DNA from: Bacteroidia bacterium
GTDB taxonomy: Bacteria > Bacteroidota > Bacteroidia > UKL13-3
Assembly: GCA_019695215.1 (NCBI GenBank)
Contig: JAIBAK010000020.1
Location: 1-57,381 of the forward strand
Length of the DNA stretch: 57,381 bases
Direction: 5' to 3'
A model generated the notes under the pieces. It did no database searches, was not told the DNA's origin, and saw only the letters and a list, made by a program, of their open reading frames with translations. This document shows, piece after piece, positions 25,123-33,648 of this stretch; positions within the stretch are counted from its first letter, which is position 1, and every line of letters begins with the position of its first letter. A program made the translations under genes and the position numbers.

Positions 25123-28100
25123 TTAAGACAACAGGTCTATTAGCTCATCAATATCTAATGATTTAACAAATGACTCTTCTGTTTCAATAAGGTTTTCAGC
25201 AAGTTGTAATTTTTTCTGTTGAAGGGCTACAATTTTTTCTTCTACCGTATTTCGGGTAATAAATTTATAAGTAAACACATTTTTGGTTTGACCAATGCGG
25301 TAGCTGCGGTCTTCGGCCTGCTTTTCAACAGCCGGATTCCACCAGGGGTCAAGGATAAAAACATAATCGGCAGATACAAGATTTAAACCGAGCCCACCTG
25401 CCTTTAATGAAATTAAAAACACCTTGATCTGCTCATTTTCATTGAATCGCTTCACCTGATCGGCCCGTTCTTTTTGCGACATTTGACCGTGTAAATAGCA
25501 GTAGGGGGTATTGTTTGCCTCCAGATATTGACGGTAAATTTCAAGTTGTTTTACAAACTGCGAAAAAACGAGTAATTTATGGTCTTCGGCAATAGCAGTA
25601 TTTATTCGCTCGGTTACTTCATCAAATTTTCCTGAATTAAATTCATATTCTTCCTGCACCATCCTGGGATGATTGGCTAATTGTCGGAGTTTAGTGAGCC
25701 CCTGAATAATGGTAAGTTTCGATTTATTAAAACCCTGTTCTTTGATTGCCTGCAACAGTTCGTTTCTGTACTGCGATTTTACTTCTTCATAAGTTTTCTC
25801 CTGTTCTTCGCTCATGTCGCAATAAATCACCTGTTCAATTTTGTCGGGAAGGTCTTTTGCAACCTGCGATTTGGTTCTTCGCAGTACAAACGGATTGATA
25901 AGTGTTTTTAGAATTTTGAGTTTTTTTTCGTCAGCCTGTTTTTCAATAGGAATTGAAAAATTTTCCATAAAGCTACTGTAATCACCCAGCAACCCGGGAT
26001 TTATAAACGACATTTGAGACCACAGCTCAATTACGGAATTTTCAATTGGTGTTCCGGTAAGTACAATTTTATACCCGGCCTTTAAACTTTTCACAGCTTT
26101 AGAGGCCTGCGACATCGGATTTTTTATATTCTGACTTTCATCAAGAATAATATAATGGAAATAATAGTTGCGCAATAATTCTATATCCGAACGAACGGTG
26201 CCGTAAGTGGTAAGAATAACATCGTAATACCTGAACTGGGTCGGGTCTTTTATCCGGTTGATTCCTGTATAAATTAAAATTTTAAGTCCGGGGGCAAAAC
26301 GGGTAGCTTCGTTGTTCCAGTTAAAAATTAACGAGGTGGGAACAATGATTAACGAAGTGGTGTATTGTTTGGTTGTCGGTTGTTCAGTATCAGGTGGGGT
26401 ATTTTCCTGCATTTTTGTCCCTGCCATTGCAGGCAAATGTGCGGCCTGATTAAAGAGGGAAATTTGTACCGGTGTTTGCTCCGAAATTTCTGACGGGCCA
26501 AGGGCCAAAGGGTGTTCCGTTTCATCGGGGCTGTGATGAAACTCTTTTTCGTATTGTAATAAGGCAAGTGTTTGAATGGTTTTACCTAATCCCATATCAT
26601 CGGCAAGACAGGCACCAAGTTTATTGTCGCGAAGAAAGGATAACCAATTGTAACCGGCTTTTTGATAGGGGCGTAAATCTCCGTTAAACGAGTCGGGAAG
26701 CGGATATTCTCTGATGCTCTGCTGATCTCTAAGGTTCATGAGTTTTTCACTCAGCTTCATCTGCACCCCGTTGAAAGAACTTAACTCGGTAATTAACCCA
26801 ATATGGTAGTTGCGCAACCGGATGTTTTCCCCGGGTTCTGAATTTTCAAAAATACTGCTAAAGGTGCTGAACCACTCGTCAGGGATAACAGCTGTTTCTC
26901 CGTTTGGCAACAAAAACTCCCGTTTCCCTCTTAAAATATATTCTTTCAGAGCAAGAAAGGGGAACTGAAATTCTCCGAATTTTACCACAGCGTTTATATC
27001 AAACCAGTCGTTAAATTCTTTTACATCAATTTTTATTTCCCTGTTGCCAAGAAAATATTTTTGCCGCTCTTCCTCCTGAATAATTTTAAATCCGGCTTCT
27101 TCAATTTTTTCTTTATGAATAATTATCCAGTCAATAAATTCATATTTATTGACGGTCTCAAATGCCTGAAGCGTTTTTTCTTCTTTAGGGCGTGCATTTG
27201 GTTTTTTTAGCCTGAACACTGAGCCATCGGTGAGTTCCAGTCCAAGATTTTCCAAAAAATCTTTTTTACTGTCTTCCCATTTTACCGATCTTCTGATTCG
27301 TTTAAAAATATATTGATTATCTTTTTTTTCAAGACTCACTGAAACTTTGTGAGAGTTGTGGTAAAGAAAAAGATTCTTTCCGTATTCAAAGCATAACTGC
27401 AACTGAACATTTTCCTCCCATAACCGCACAATCTTGAGCACAGGAGTTGCATCGTGTTTCTCGGTTATAATTTCGAGGCCCTGTGCATACACATCAAATT
27501 TTTCGACCAGAGGCACTACAAATTTCCGGAAATAATTTTCTTCGGCACTTTTCGGAATCTGAATAAATCGTTTGTTAAAAAAGGGTAATAATTTTTTTCC
27601 GTCTATGTTTTTTTGAAAGTCATACACGCGGTTATCAACCAGCAACCATGCAGGGTAATTACACAGGAGTCTGGCGTTTTTATACATGAACTCCATTTTC
27701 TCCTCCATGTATTTAATGGTTGGATAATAGCGGGTGCCTTCTTCATCTCGTCTGAAATGGAACAAAACCGAACTTTTTTCTTTCGCAATTTCCAGTTCGG
27801 CAGAGCAGGGGTTATTATCGTTTCCTGTTTTAAAAAATCGTTTGTTCCTTAATAATTCCAGCGCACCTGCAATTCGTTTTTCTATAAACGGGCGGATGAA
27901 ATTGGTGAAAAGTTCCTCATCGCAGTATTTCTCAAAAAATTGGGAAGGTTTGATTTGTTTGTTGTTTTTGTCAACGTAAAATTTCTTAGTGATATACGCC
28001 TGCTCTATTTCATCTAAAATTTTCAGCAATTGTTTATCTGTGGCATCAATTTGTTCGCTGTAATAGTCGGAAGTTTTGGTAAAAATTCGCTGATGCGTAA

Positions 28101-28218
28101 GTGTCAGCTGCCCCTTGGAGTTCACCTGCACCACATGCGGCTCAATAATAAGTCCGAGGTGCTGATGCTCTACCAGTGTGTAAATTAATTCAAAAGGTTG
28201 GGTATTGACTACTTTCAA
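25123..28218 (-). CDS. SNF2-family DNA-dependent ATPase/helicase
   Basis: 1031-aa DNA translocase. The C-terminal half is the two-lobe SNF2 ATPase: Walker A CLADDMGLGKTIQT (Lys546), motif II LDESQNIKNP (Asp693, a DESQ rather than DEAH box), VLTGTPIENSVIELWSQ, and the second lobe SQFVKQLEIYRQYL, KAGGLGLNLVSADYVFILDP, DRSYRIGQ. An acidic, Pro/Gln/Thr-rich insert of about 70 residues separates motif I from motif Ia. The first 450 residues are a conserved but unassigned region typical of bacterial SNF2 proteins. No nuclease domain or restriction partner lies nearby, so the role may be removal of stalled polymerase or nucleoid remodelling. Confidence 0.93.
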   Translation of the reverse strand: MKVVNTQPFELIYTLVEHQHLGLIIEPHVVQVNSKGQLTLTHQRIFTKTSDYYSEQIDATDKQLLKILDEIEQAYITKKFYVDKNNKQIKPSQFFEKYCDEELFTNFIRPFIEKRIAGALELLRNKRFFKTGNDNNPCSAELEIAKEKSSVLFHFRRDEEGTRYYPTIKYMEEKMEFMYKNARLLCNYPAWLLVDNRVYDFQKNIDGKKLLPFFNKRFIQIPKSAEENYFRKFVVPLVEKFDVYAQGLEIITEKHDATPVLKIVRLWEENVQLQLCFEYGKNLFLYHNSHKVSVSLEKKDNQYIFKRIRRSVKWEDSKKDFLENLGLELTDGSVFRLKKPNARPKEEKTLQAFETVNKYEFIDWIIIHKEKIEEAGFKIIQEEERQKYFLGNREIKIDVKEFNDWFDINAVVKFGEFQFPFLALKEYILRGKREFLLPNGETAVIPDEWFSTFSSIFENSEPGENIRLRNYHIGLITELSSFNGVQMKLSEKLMNLRDQQSIREYPLPDSFNGDLRPYQKAGYNWLSFLRDNKLGACLADDMGLGKTIQTLALLQYEKEFHHSPDETEHPLALGPSEISEQTPVQISLFNQAAHLPAMAGTKMQENTPPDTEQPTTKQYTTSLIIVPTSLIFNWNNEATRFAPGLKILIYTGINRIKDPTQFRYYDVILTTYGTVRSDIELLRNYYFHYIILDESQNIKNPMSQASKAVKSLKAGYKIVLTGTPIENSVIELWSQMSFINPGLLGDYSSFMENFSIPIEKQADEKKLKILKTLINPFVLRRTKSQVAKDLPDKIEQVIYCDMSEEQEKTYEEVKSQYRNELLQAIKEQGFNKSKLTIIQGLTKLRQLANHPRMVQEEYEFNSGKFDEVTERINTAIAEDHKLLVFSQFVKQLEIYRQYLEANNTPYCYLHGQMSQKERADQVKRFNENEQIKVFLISLKAGGLGLNLVSADYVFILDPWWNPAVEKQAEDRSYRIGQTKNVFTYKFITRNTVEEKIVALQQKKLQLAENLIETEESFVKSLDIDELIDLLS

Positions 28219-28291
28219 AACAAATTCTTTCCGTTAACAACCGATAAAGGTAGGTTGAATAAACGGGTGGATTGCTTATGTGGGAAAATTG

Positions 28292-29077
28292 TCAGAAACT
28301 CACTTCACCGCTGAAAACCAATTTGGCAGGCCCAACAAGCCATACATTGGTAAATTTATTTTCCTCAGGATTGAATTGAAATCGTACCTTAAGTTCTCCT
28401 CCGGGTGTGCTAACGGGAACTTCAAAGGGTGCAGGTGATGAATTTTTATTGAGCAAATACCAGGCAATAGCTGCTGCAGTAACTCCTGTTCCGCATGAGA
28501 GGGTTTCGTCTTCCACTCCGCGCTCATAGGTGCGCACATATAAACGATTTTGTTGCCATTCAATAAAATTTACATTAATGCCGTTTTGCTTGTATTCATT
28601 ATTGTATCGAATGGACTTAGCTCTGGTTACAATATCAGTGGTAGCTGTATTGATGCAGGGAAGTACATAGTGCGGTGATCCGGTATTTAAAATAAAATGA
28701 TCGGTATTAAATTTCACTTCACTCACATCCTGCATTTGTAGTTCCACCAGATCTCCGTTAAAAATGGCCTGATGCGGTCCGTCAACTGCTAAAAAAGAAG
28801 TGCTGGTTGAAATGATGCCCATTTGCCGGGCAAATAGTGCTATGCACCGGCCTCCGTTACCACACATGCTGCTTTCATTTCCATCGGCATTGTAATAAAT
28901 CATTCTGAAGTCGAAACCTTTCTCATTGCGCAGCAACATTAAGCCGTCAGCCCCAATGCCAAATCTGCGGTTACATAATCCGGCAATTAATTCTTTATTG
29001 TGCAATGGAAATCGTTCATCCCTGTCATCAAGAATGATAAAGTCGTTTCCGGTTCCCTGATATTTATAAAACTTCAC
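28292..29077 (-). CDS. dapF: Diaminopimelate epimerase
   Basis: Converts LL- to meso-diaminopimelate for lysine and peptidoglycan synthesis, without cofactor. The 261-aa protein has the classic start KYQGTGNDFIILDD, the first catalytic Cys72 in NESSMCGNGGRC and the second Cys195 in TLSCGTGVTAAA. Length is normal. It begins 1 nt after the anti-sigma-like gene and so is probably read from the sigma-factor transcript, an unusual partner for a cell-wall enzyme. Confidence 0.97.
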   Translation of the reverse strand: MKFYKYQGTGNDFIILDDRDERFPLHNKELIAGLCNRRFGIGADGLMLLRNEKGFDFRMIYYNADGNESSMCGNGGRCIALFARQMGIISTSTSFLAVDGPHQAIFNGDLVELQMQDVSEVKFNTDHFILNTGSPHYVLPCINTATTDIVTRAKSIRYNNEYKQNGINVNFIEWQQNRLYVRTYERGVEDETLSCGTGVTAAAIAWYLLNKNSSPAPFEVPVSTPGGELKVRFQFNPEENKFTNVWLVGPAKLVFSGEVSF

Positions 29078-29078
29078 G

Positions 29079-29939
29079 TTAGCGTTGAAATATTTTTTTT
29101 ACTAAACCTTGTTCCATTTCCCGGTAAGGATGAAACTTACCGTCAAGTTCGAGGTAATAATATTTTTTTTCGTAGTGCAAATATAGATCATCCTGCACAG
29201 TAAGCAGATGAATTTTGTAAGGAGGCTCTATGCCGTAAAGCACTAATTTTTTCCCGTTAAATTGATATCCCCTTGAGTTAAGCGGAGACTTCCAGAATTC
29301 AACAGTTACGGCCTGCGCAGTTTCCGCAGAAGTGTCTTCCGGGTTTTCGTTAGCAAGATAAGAGGGGGTAAGCAGGGTGTCAAATTCCCATTCGTCTTCA
29401 ACCACATTCATGTAATTTGGGTTTTCCTCTAAAAGTTGCCCGTCAACGCTTCCCTGCTCTGCCAGAGCTAACGGGTTTTCCGACTGATTTTTTTGTTGCT
29501 GCTCCTGGGTATTCTGCTTTGCTGCAAATTCTTTTCGTAACTGCTCCTCACTTCTTCGTTCCACGGCTTTGTACGGAACCCTGATTAATGAATCAACTTT
29601 ATTTATTACTTTGGGAATGGTGTACTGCGGGATATAATTTTCAGTGACGAAATAAACCGCACTCAGAATAAAAAAGAGGGTGAGCACATATGGAAGCAAA
29701 CCAAAAAAGAAGGTTTTTTTGTTTCGGATACTCTCGGTGTTTTCATGCAGGTATTGTTTTAACTCCTGCCTTCGGGCTTCTTTTATTCCTTCTACCAAAG
29801 CGGCATAAAAATCATACTGGGTTTTAAGTTTTGGCTCGGCCAACAGGCGCTCTTCAAACTCGGATTTTTCCTTTTTTCCGAGTTTTCCGTCAAAGTAGCG
29901 CTCAATCAGGTCAAAATTATCGGTCAGCCGTTCGTTCAT
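29079..29939 (-). CDS. Single-pass membrane protein, anti-sigma-factor-like
   Basis: 286-aa protein. Residues 1-60 (IERYFDGKLGKKEKSEFEER, then LLAEPKLKTQYDFYAALVEG) resemble the N-terminal segment of anti-sigma factors, lacking a zinc finger. One membrane helix follows at about 79-98 (GLLPYVLTLFFILSAVYF). The extracytoplasmic part has a low-complexity Gln/Glu-rich stretch (about 130-165) and a C-terminal beta region. The start lies 52 nt after an ECF sigma gene. I infer that it holds the sigma factor at the membrane and senses the envelope; no direct motif proves binding. Confidence 0.75.
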   Translation of the reverse strand: MNERLTDNFDLIERYFDGKLGKKEKSEFEERLLAEPKLKTQYDFYAALVEGIKEARRQELKQYLHENTESIRNKKTFFFGLLPYVLTLFFILSAVYFVTENYIPQYTIPKVINKVDSLIRVPYKAVERRSEEQLRKEFAAKQNTQEQQQKNQSENPLALAEQGSVDGQLLEENPNYMNVVEDEWEFDTLLTPSYLANENPEDTSAETAQAVTVEFWKSPLNSRGYQFNGKKLVLYGIEPPYKIHLLTVQDDLYLHYEKKYYYLELDGKFHPYREMEQGLVKKIFQR

Positions 29940-29991
29940 TTTTCTGTTTCTTCTCTATTGACAACTATTAGCTGCAAAAAGTTGTTTGGCT

Positions 29992-30504
29992 TTAAAATTC
30001 ATTTGTTGTTTTTTCTATAAGGCTTTTCAGAATTTCACTTTTGCGCTGCCTGATGGCATCGGGGCTGTGGGCTCCGGTAAGTTCCGCAATTTCTTTCAGG
30101 CTAAAACCGTCAAAATAGTAGTAACCTAAAAGTCTCCGGTCGTTTTCCGATATGGATAACCATATTTCTTTAGGAATTCGGGGGGCGGTTGGTTCAACGG
30201 GAGTCTCTTGCTCTTTTTTAGCTTTTTTCCGGTCGCGCTTATTCCAGCGGTTGCGGGCAGCTGCTAAAACATAAGGAGCCAGGGCGAAAGATTGTCCGTT
30301 TTTTTGCCGGATGACATGTTGCCAAACTGCCAGTAATGCTTCGGTTATCACTTCTTCAGCATCCTTTACCTTTCCGCGTTTAGCTAATACATACCTGTAA
30401 ACTTTTTTAAAAGTGCGGGCATAAAGCATGGTAAGGGCTTCTTCATTGCCCGATCGCATAAGCTGAATTAAAGTTCTGTCGTTCAGAAACCGAAAACCAA
30501 ACAT
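29992..30504 (-). CDS. ECF-type RNA polymerase sigma factor
   Basis: 170-aa sigma-70 family protein. Region 2 is LIQLMRSGNEEALTMLYART plus the helix DAEEVITEALLAVWQHVI; region 4 is DRRLLGYYYFDGFSLKEIAE with the helix-turn-helix LTGAHSPDAIRQRKSEIL. A Lys/Arg-rich linker (NKRDRKKAKKEQE) joins them. It is first in the set sigma, anti-sigma-like, dapF, and divergent from a periplasmic HtrA protease across 142 bp, suggesting an envelope-stress regulon like SigmaE-DegP. A TAACTTTG -7 element lies on its strand at 30564-30557. Confidence 0.92.
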   Translation of the reverse strand: MFGFRFLNDRTLIQLMRSGNEEALTMLYARTFKKVYRYVLAKRGKVKDAEEVITEALLAVWQHVIRQKNGQSFALAPYVLAAARNRWNKRDRKKAKKEQETPVEPTAPRIPKEIWLSISENDRRLLGYYYFDGFSLKEIAELTGAHSPDAIRQRKSEILKSLIEKTTNEF

Positions 30505-30646
30505 ACTGTTGTTAAAAGAAAAAAATATTTTTGTCTTTTATTCGTTAAAGAGGCTTCAAAGTTACGGTTCAAAAATGGTTTCACCTTAACTTTAAGCATA
30601 ACAATGGAACAAAAATTGATAAGCGAAAGAATCAAAATAAAAGTTT

Positions 30647-32110
30647 ATGAAGAAAGTAGTTGGATTAGTATTGGTAGCAAGCCTGGGAGGCATTGTTGCC
30701 TTGGGCGTAAACAAATTATTTGACAAGGAACGGAGTTCAGAGTTTGGAGCTATGCAATTAGCCCGTTATGCGAGTATAGCCGAGTCAGGTCCCGGGATGA
30801 CTCAGGATTTTACTGCTGTTTCTGAGGTTGTTACGCCAACAGTTGTTCACGTAATTACCACGGTTGAATCGGTTAGTTCGGGCTCGGGTCCTGCCGACCC
30901 GTTTGATTTTTTCAGAGGTCACGGGTTTAGCCTGCCCGATATGGGCCCGCAGGTCGGTTCCGGTTCAGGGGTTATTATTTCAGAGGACGGATATATCATT
31001 ACCAATAATCACGTGATTAACGGAGCCACTAAAATTGAGGTGGTGCTGAATGATAAACGTAAGTACATGGCCGAGTTGATAGGTACAGATCCCAACACAG
31101 ATATTGCTCTGATAAAAGTGGAAGAGAAAAATCTTCCGTTTGCCATATTCGGTAATTCGGATGAGGTGAAGGTGGGGCAATGGGTATTGGCGGTGGGAAA
31201 TCCGTTTAATCTTACCTCAACCGTTACAGCAGGTATTGTAAGTGCCAAGGGCCGGAATCTTAACCTGATTCGCGACCCGCAAAATCCGGAAAGCCGTTAT
31301 GCTATTGAGTCATTTATACAAACCGATGCGGCAGTTAATCCGGGTAACAGCGGAGGTGCTTTGGTATCTATCGAAGGAAAATTAATTGGAATTAATACAG
31401 CCATTGCTTCCCAAACCGGTTCCTTCTCGGGTTATTCGTTCGCAGTGCCATCCAATATTGCTAAAAAAGTAATTAATGACGTGATGAAGTACGGCACCGT
31501 TCAGCGTGGTTATCTGGGCGTAGAGATAAGGGATGTAAATGCCGAGCTGGCTGATGAAAAGGGCTTGAAGGAAGTAAAAGGGGTGTATGTAGGCGGTGTA
31601 AATCCCAAAAGTGCTGCTGAAGAGGCAGGAATTAAAACAGGTGATATTATTATAAAAGTTGAGGATGCGGCTGTCAATTCTTCTTCTGAATTACAGGAGC
31701 AGATAAGTCGCAGAAATCCGGGCGATAAAGTAACGGTAGTGGTAAAACGTGACGGGAAGGAAAAAATATTTGCGGTGGTGTTGAAAAATAAAGAGGGCAA
31801 AGCAGCCATTTCTGTTGAAACAAAAGTGGATAAAGCCAATGCGTTGGGTGCCGATTTTGAAAGTATAAACCGCGATGAACGCCTGCGTTTAAAAATAACC
31901 AACGGGGTAAAAGTAAAAAGTATAGGCGGGCGAAGTGCGCTTAGCAAAGCCGGAATTCCGGAGGGATATGTATTAACTCATATCGATAAAAAACCAGTTT
32001 ATACGGTTGGGGATGTAAAGAAAATTCTGGAAGGTAAAAAAGGCGGTGTATTGCTGGAAGGGGTAAATCCTGATGGGAGCAAAGGTGTTTACGGAATTTC
32101 GATAGATTAA
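30647..32110 (+). CDS. Periplasmic HtrA/DegP-type serine protease-chaperone
   Basis: 487-aa trypsin-like protease for misfolded envelope proteins. The N-terminal MKKVVGLVLVASLGGIVALG is a signal peptide or anchor. The catalytic triad is visible: His122 in TNNHVINGA, Asp142 in TDIALIKV and Ser225 in NPGNSGGALV. Two PDZ domains follow, starting near RGYLGVEIRD and near GVKVKSIGGRSA; the second is divergent. A regulatory loop rich in Gly/Pro/Phe (GPADPFDFFRGHG) precedes the protease core. It is divergent from the ECF sigma operon. A terminator follows 20 nt after the stop. Confidence 0.96.
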   Translation: MKKVVGLVLVASLGGIVALGVNKLFDKERSSEFGAMQLARYASIAESGPGMTQDFTAVSEVVTPTVVHVITTVESVSSGSGPADPFDFFRGHGFSLPDMGPQVGSGSGVIISEDGYIITNNHVINGATKIEVVLNDKRKYMAELIGTDPNTDIALIKVEEKNLPFAIFGNSDEVKVGQWVLAVGNPFNLTSTVTAGIVSAKGRNLNLIRDPQNPESRYAIESFIQTDAAVNPGNSGGALVSIEGKLIGINTAIASQTGSFSGYSFAVPSNIAKKVINDVMKYGTVQRGYLGVEIRDVNAELADEKGLKEVKGVYVGGVNPKSAAEEAGIKTGDIIIKVEDAAVNSSSELQEQISRRNPGDKVTVVVKRDGKEKIFAVVLKNKEGKAAISVETKVDKANALGADFESINRDERLRLKITNGVKVKSIGGRSALSKAGIPEGYVLTHIDKKPVYTVGDVKKILEGKKGGVLLEGVNPDGSKGVYGISID

Positions 32111-32129
32111 TTTTTCAATATAAAAACAG

Positions 32130-32162
32130 AAAGGGTCGGGGTAATTCTCCGGCCCTTTTTTA
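32130..32162. terminator. Bidirectional terminator between HtrA and the radical SAM gene
   Basis: AAAGGGTCGG (32130-32139) pairs with CCGGCCCTTT (32149-32158), including one G-T wobble, around a 9-nt loop; T tract to 32162. It touches the stop codon of the convergent radical SAM gene at 32160. Confidence 0.75.
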
Positions 32163-33548
32163 TTTGGTTATAGCCATCTTTCCTCTTTCGGCCATTGCTT
32201 TTAGCTTCAGTTTGGTTGCCTGTATCAGTTGTCCTTTTTTTCTTGCTTTAAATGCATTTACCTCATGAATGATCATGTTTACGGCATGGTTGTAATACCT
32301 GCGCGAATACATGCGTTTAAAGTCAATATCCCTGTCAGTACTGGTTTCCCAGGGAAGCGGATTAATGAAGTTATTTTCTACCTGCGCATAAAGAGGAGTG
32401 CCTTTAATGGGGTATGCCACGGTAATGGTAAAAATATCCGGGTCCGACTCTTTCAAATGGGTTACCGTTTCAAAAATATCTTCTTCGGTTTCTCCCGGGT
32501 AGCCAACCATTATGAATGTGCCGGCTTGTATACCGTTTTGCTGTGCCAGCTGAATCATATTTCTTACCTGTTTCACATCCACACGTCTGTCCATTAAGTC
32601 AATTACTTTTTGCGAGCCGCTTTCGGCACCAATCCACACCCTGAAACAACCGGTTGATTTTAGCAAACGAATTACTTCTTCATTCATTCGGTCGGCTCTT
32701 GTAATGCACTCGTATGGCATTTGAATTTTTCGGGCGGCAAGTTCATGGGCAAATTCCTGCAACCATTTATGGCTTATAGTAAAAACATCATCTACAAACC
32801 AAATGCTGTCTACCTGATAGGTTTTTTGAATCCATTCCATTTCATCGGCCACACTATGCGCACTTCTTCTGCGGTAGCTTTGTCCATAAACGGCACGGCT
32901 GCACCAGTTGCAGGTGTAGGGACACCCCCTCATAGTACTTACCGATATGGCACTTGTTCCATGTTTTTGTTTCCAGGCATCAAAGTACAACTGCAGGTTT
33001 ACTTTTGTCCGGTTGGGCAAACACAGTACTTCCAGATCTTTTAATTTAGAACGTTCGGGGTTTATGCAAACCTTTTTATCTTTATCTAAAAACGCAATAC
33101 CATTAATCAGGTGAATGTCGGTTGCAGGTTTGGTACTATCGAGGTGTTGAATTAATTCCAGTGTTGTTTCTTCTCCCTCGCCCAAAACAATATAATCGGC
33201 ACCATGATTCAGGAAATGGGAAATATGATTTCGTACTTCCGGTCCGCCCAGAATAATTTTTGTGTGGTGAAGGGAAGGTTGCAGTTTTACAAACTGAATA
33301 ATGCGGAGTACGTTTAGTTTGGTCATCAGGTTGGTGTAAATCCCGATTACATCCGGTTTATCCTGCAGCAATTTTTCCTGCAGTTTATCAAATGACGAAA
33401 AGGTACTGTCAAAAACATCATTAGGGTAATTAAATTTTTCGAGCCACGAAGAGATATATAAAATACCCAAAGGCATGTAAGGTCGCATGATTTCCTTTTC
33501 CTTAAGGTCTTCGTGCAAAAAGTAGCCATGAGTAAGTATTATTTTCAT
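32160..33548 (-). CDS. B12-binding-type radical SAM protein (first of three)
   Basis: 462-aa enzyme of the cobalamin-type radical SAM class. Residues about 1-140 form the Rossmann-like N-domain (MRPYMPLGILYISSWL, ILGGPEVRNH, VLGEGEETTLELI). The radical SAM core holds the 4Fe-4S motif in MRGCPYTCNWC (Cys209, Cys213, Cys216) and the SAM-binding RVWIGAESGSQKVIDLMDR. The canonical DxHxxG cobalamin ligand is not seen, so B12 may bind base-off without protein His, or not at all. The start motif ITHGYFL closely resembles ITHSYFL in the next gene, marking the two as paralogues. Substrate unknown. It is the last gene of the leftward set. Confidence 0.9.
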   Translation of the reverse strand: MKIILTHGYFLHEDLKEKEIMRPYMPLGILYISSWLEKFNYPNDVFDSTFSSFDKLQEKLLQDKPDVIGIYTNLMTKLNVLRIIQFVKLQPSLHHTKIILGGPEVRNHISHFLNHGADYIVLGEGEETTLELIQHLDSTKPATDIHLINGIAFLDKDKKVCINPERSKLKDLEVLCLPNRTKVNLQLYFDAWKQKHGTSAISVSTMRGCPYTCNWCSRAVYGQSYRRRSAHSVADEMEWIQKTYQVDSIWFVDDVFTISHKWLQEFAHELAARKIQMPYECITRADRMNEEVIRLLKSTGCFRVWIGAESGSQKVIDLMDRRVDVKQVRNMIQLAQQNGIQAGTFIMVGYPGETEEDIFETVTHLKESDPDIFTITVAYPIKGTPLYAQVENNFINPLPWETSTDRDIDFKRMYSRRYYNHAVNMIIHEVNAFKARKKGQLIQATKLKLKAMAERGKMAITK

Positions 33549-33570
33549 TTGCGGTTATTTTTTCGACATG

Positions 33571-33602
33571 GAAAGATAAAAATGATCGCCATTATCTGCA
33601 AA
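33571..33602 (-). promoter_or_regulatory. Candidate promoter of the distal radical SAM gene
   Basis: On the minus strand TTTG (33602-33599), a 20-nt spacer and TATCTTTC (33578-33571, one mismatch to TAnnTTTG) precede the ATG at 33548. It lies in the 100-bp gap that sets this gene apart from the tighter operon upstream. Confidence 0.5.
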
Positions 33603-33648
33603 CCGGTTTAAATGTAGAGTTACAACATGACCAAAAAAGCAACTTTTG

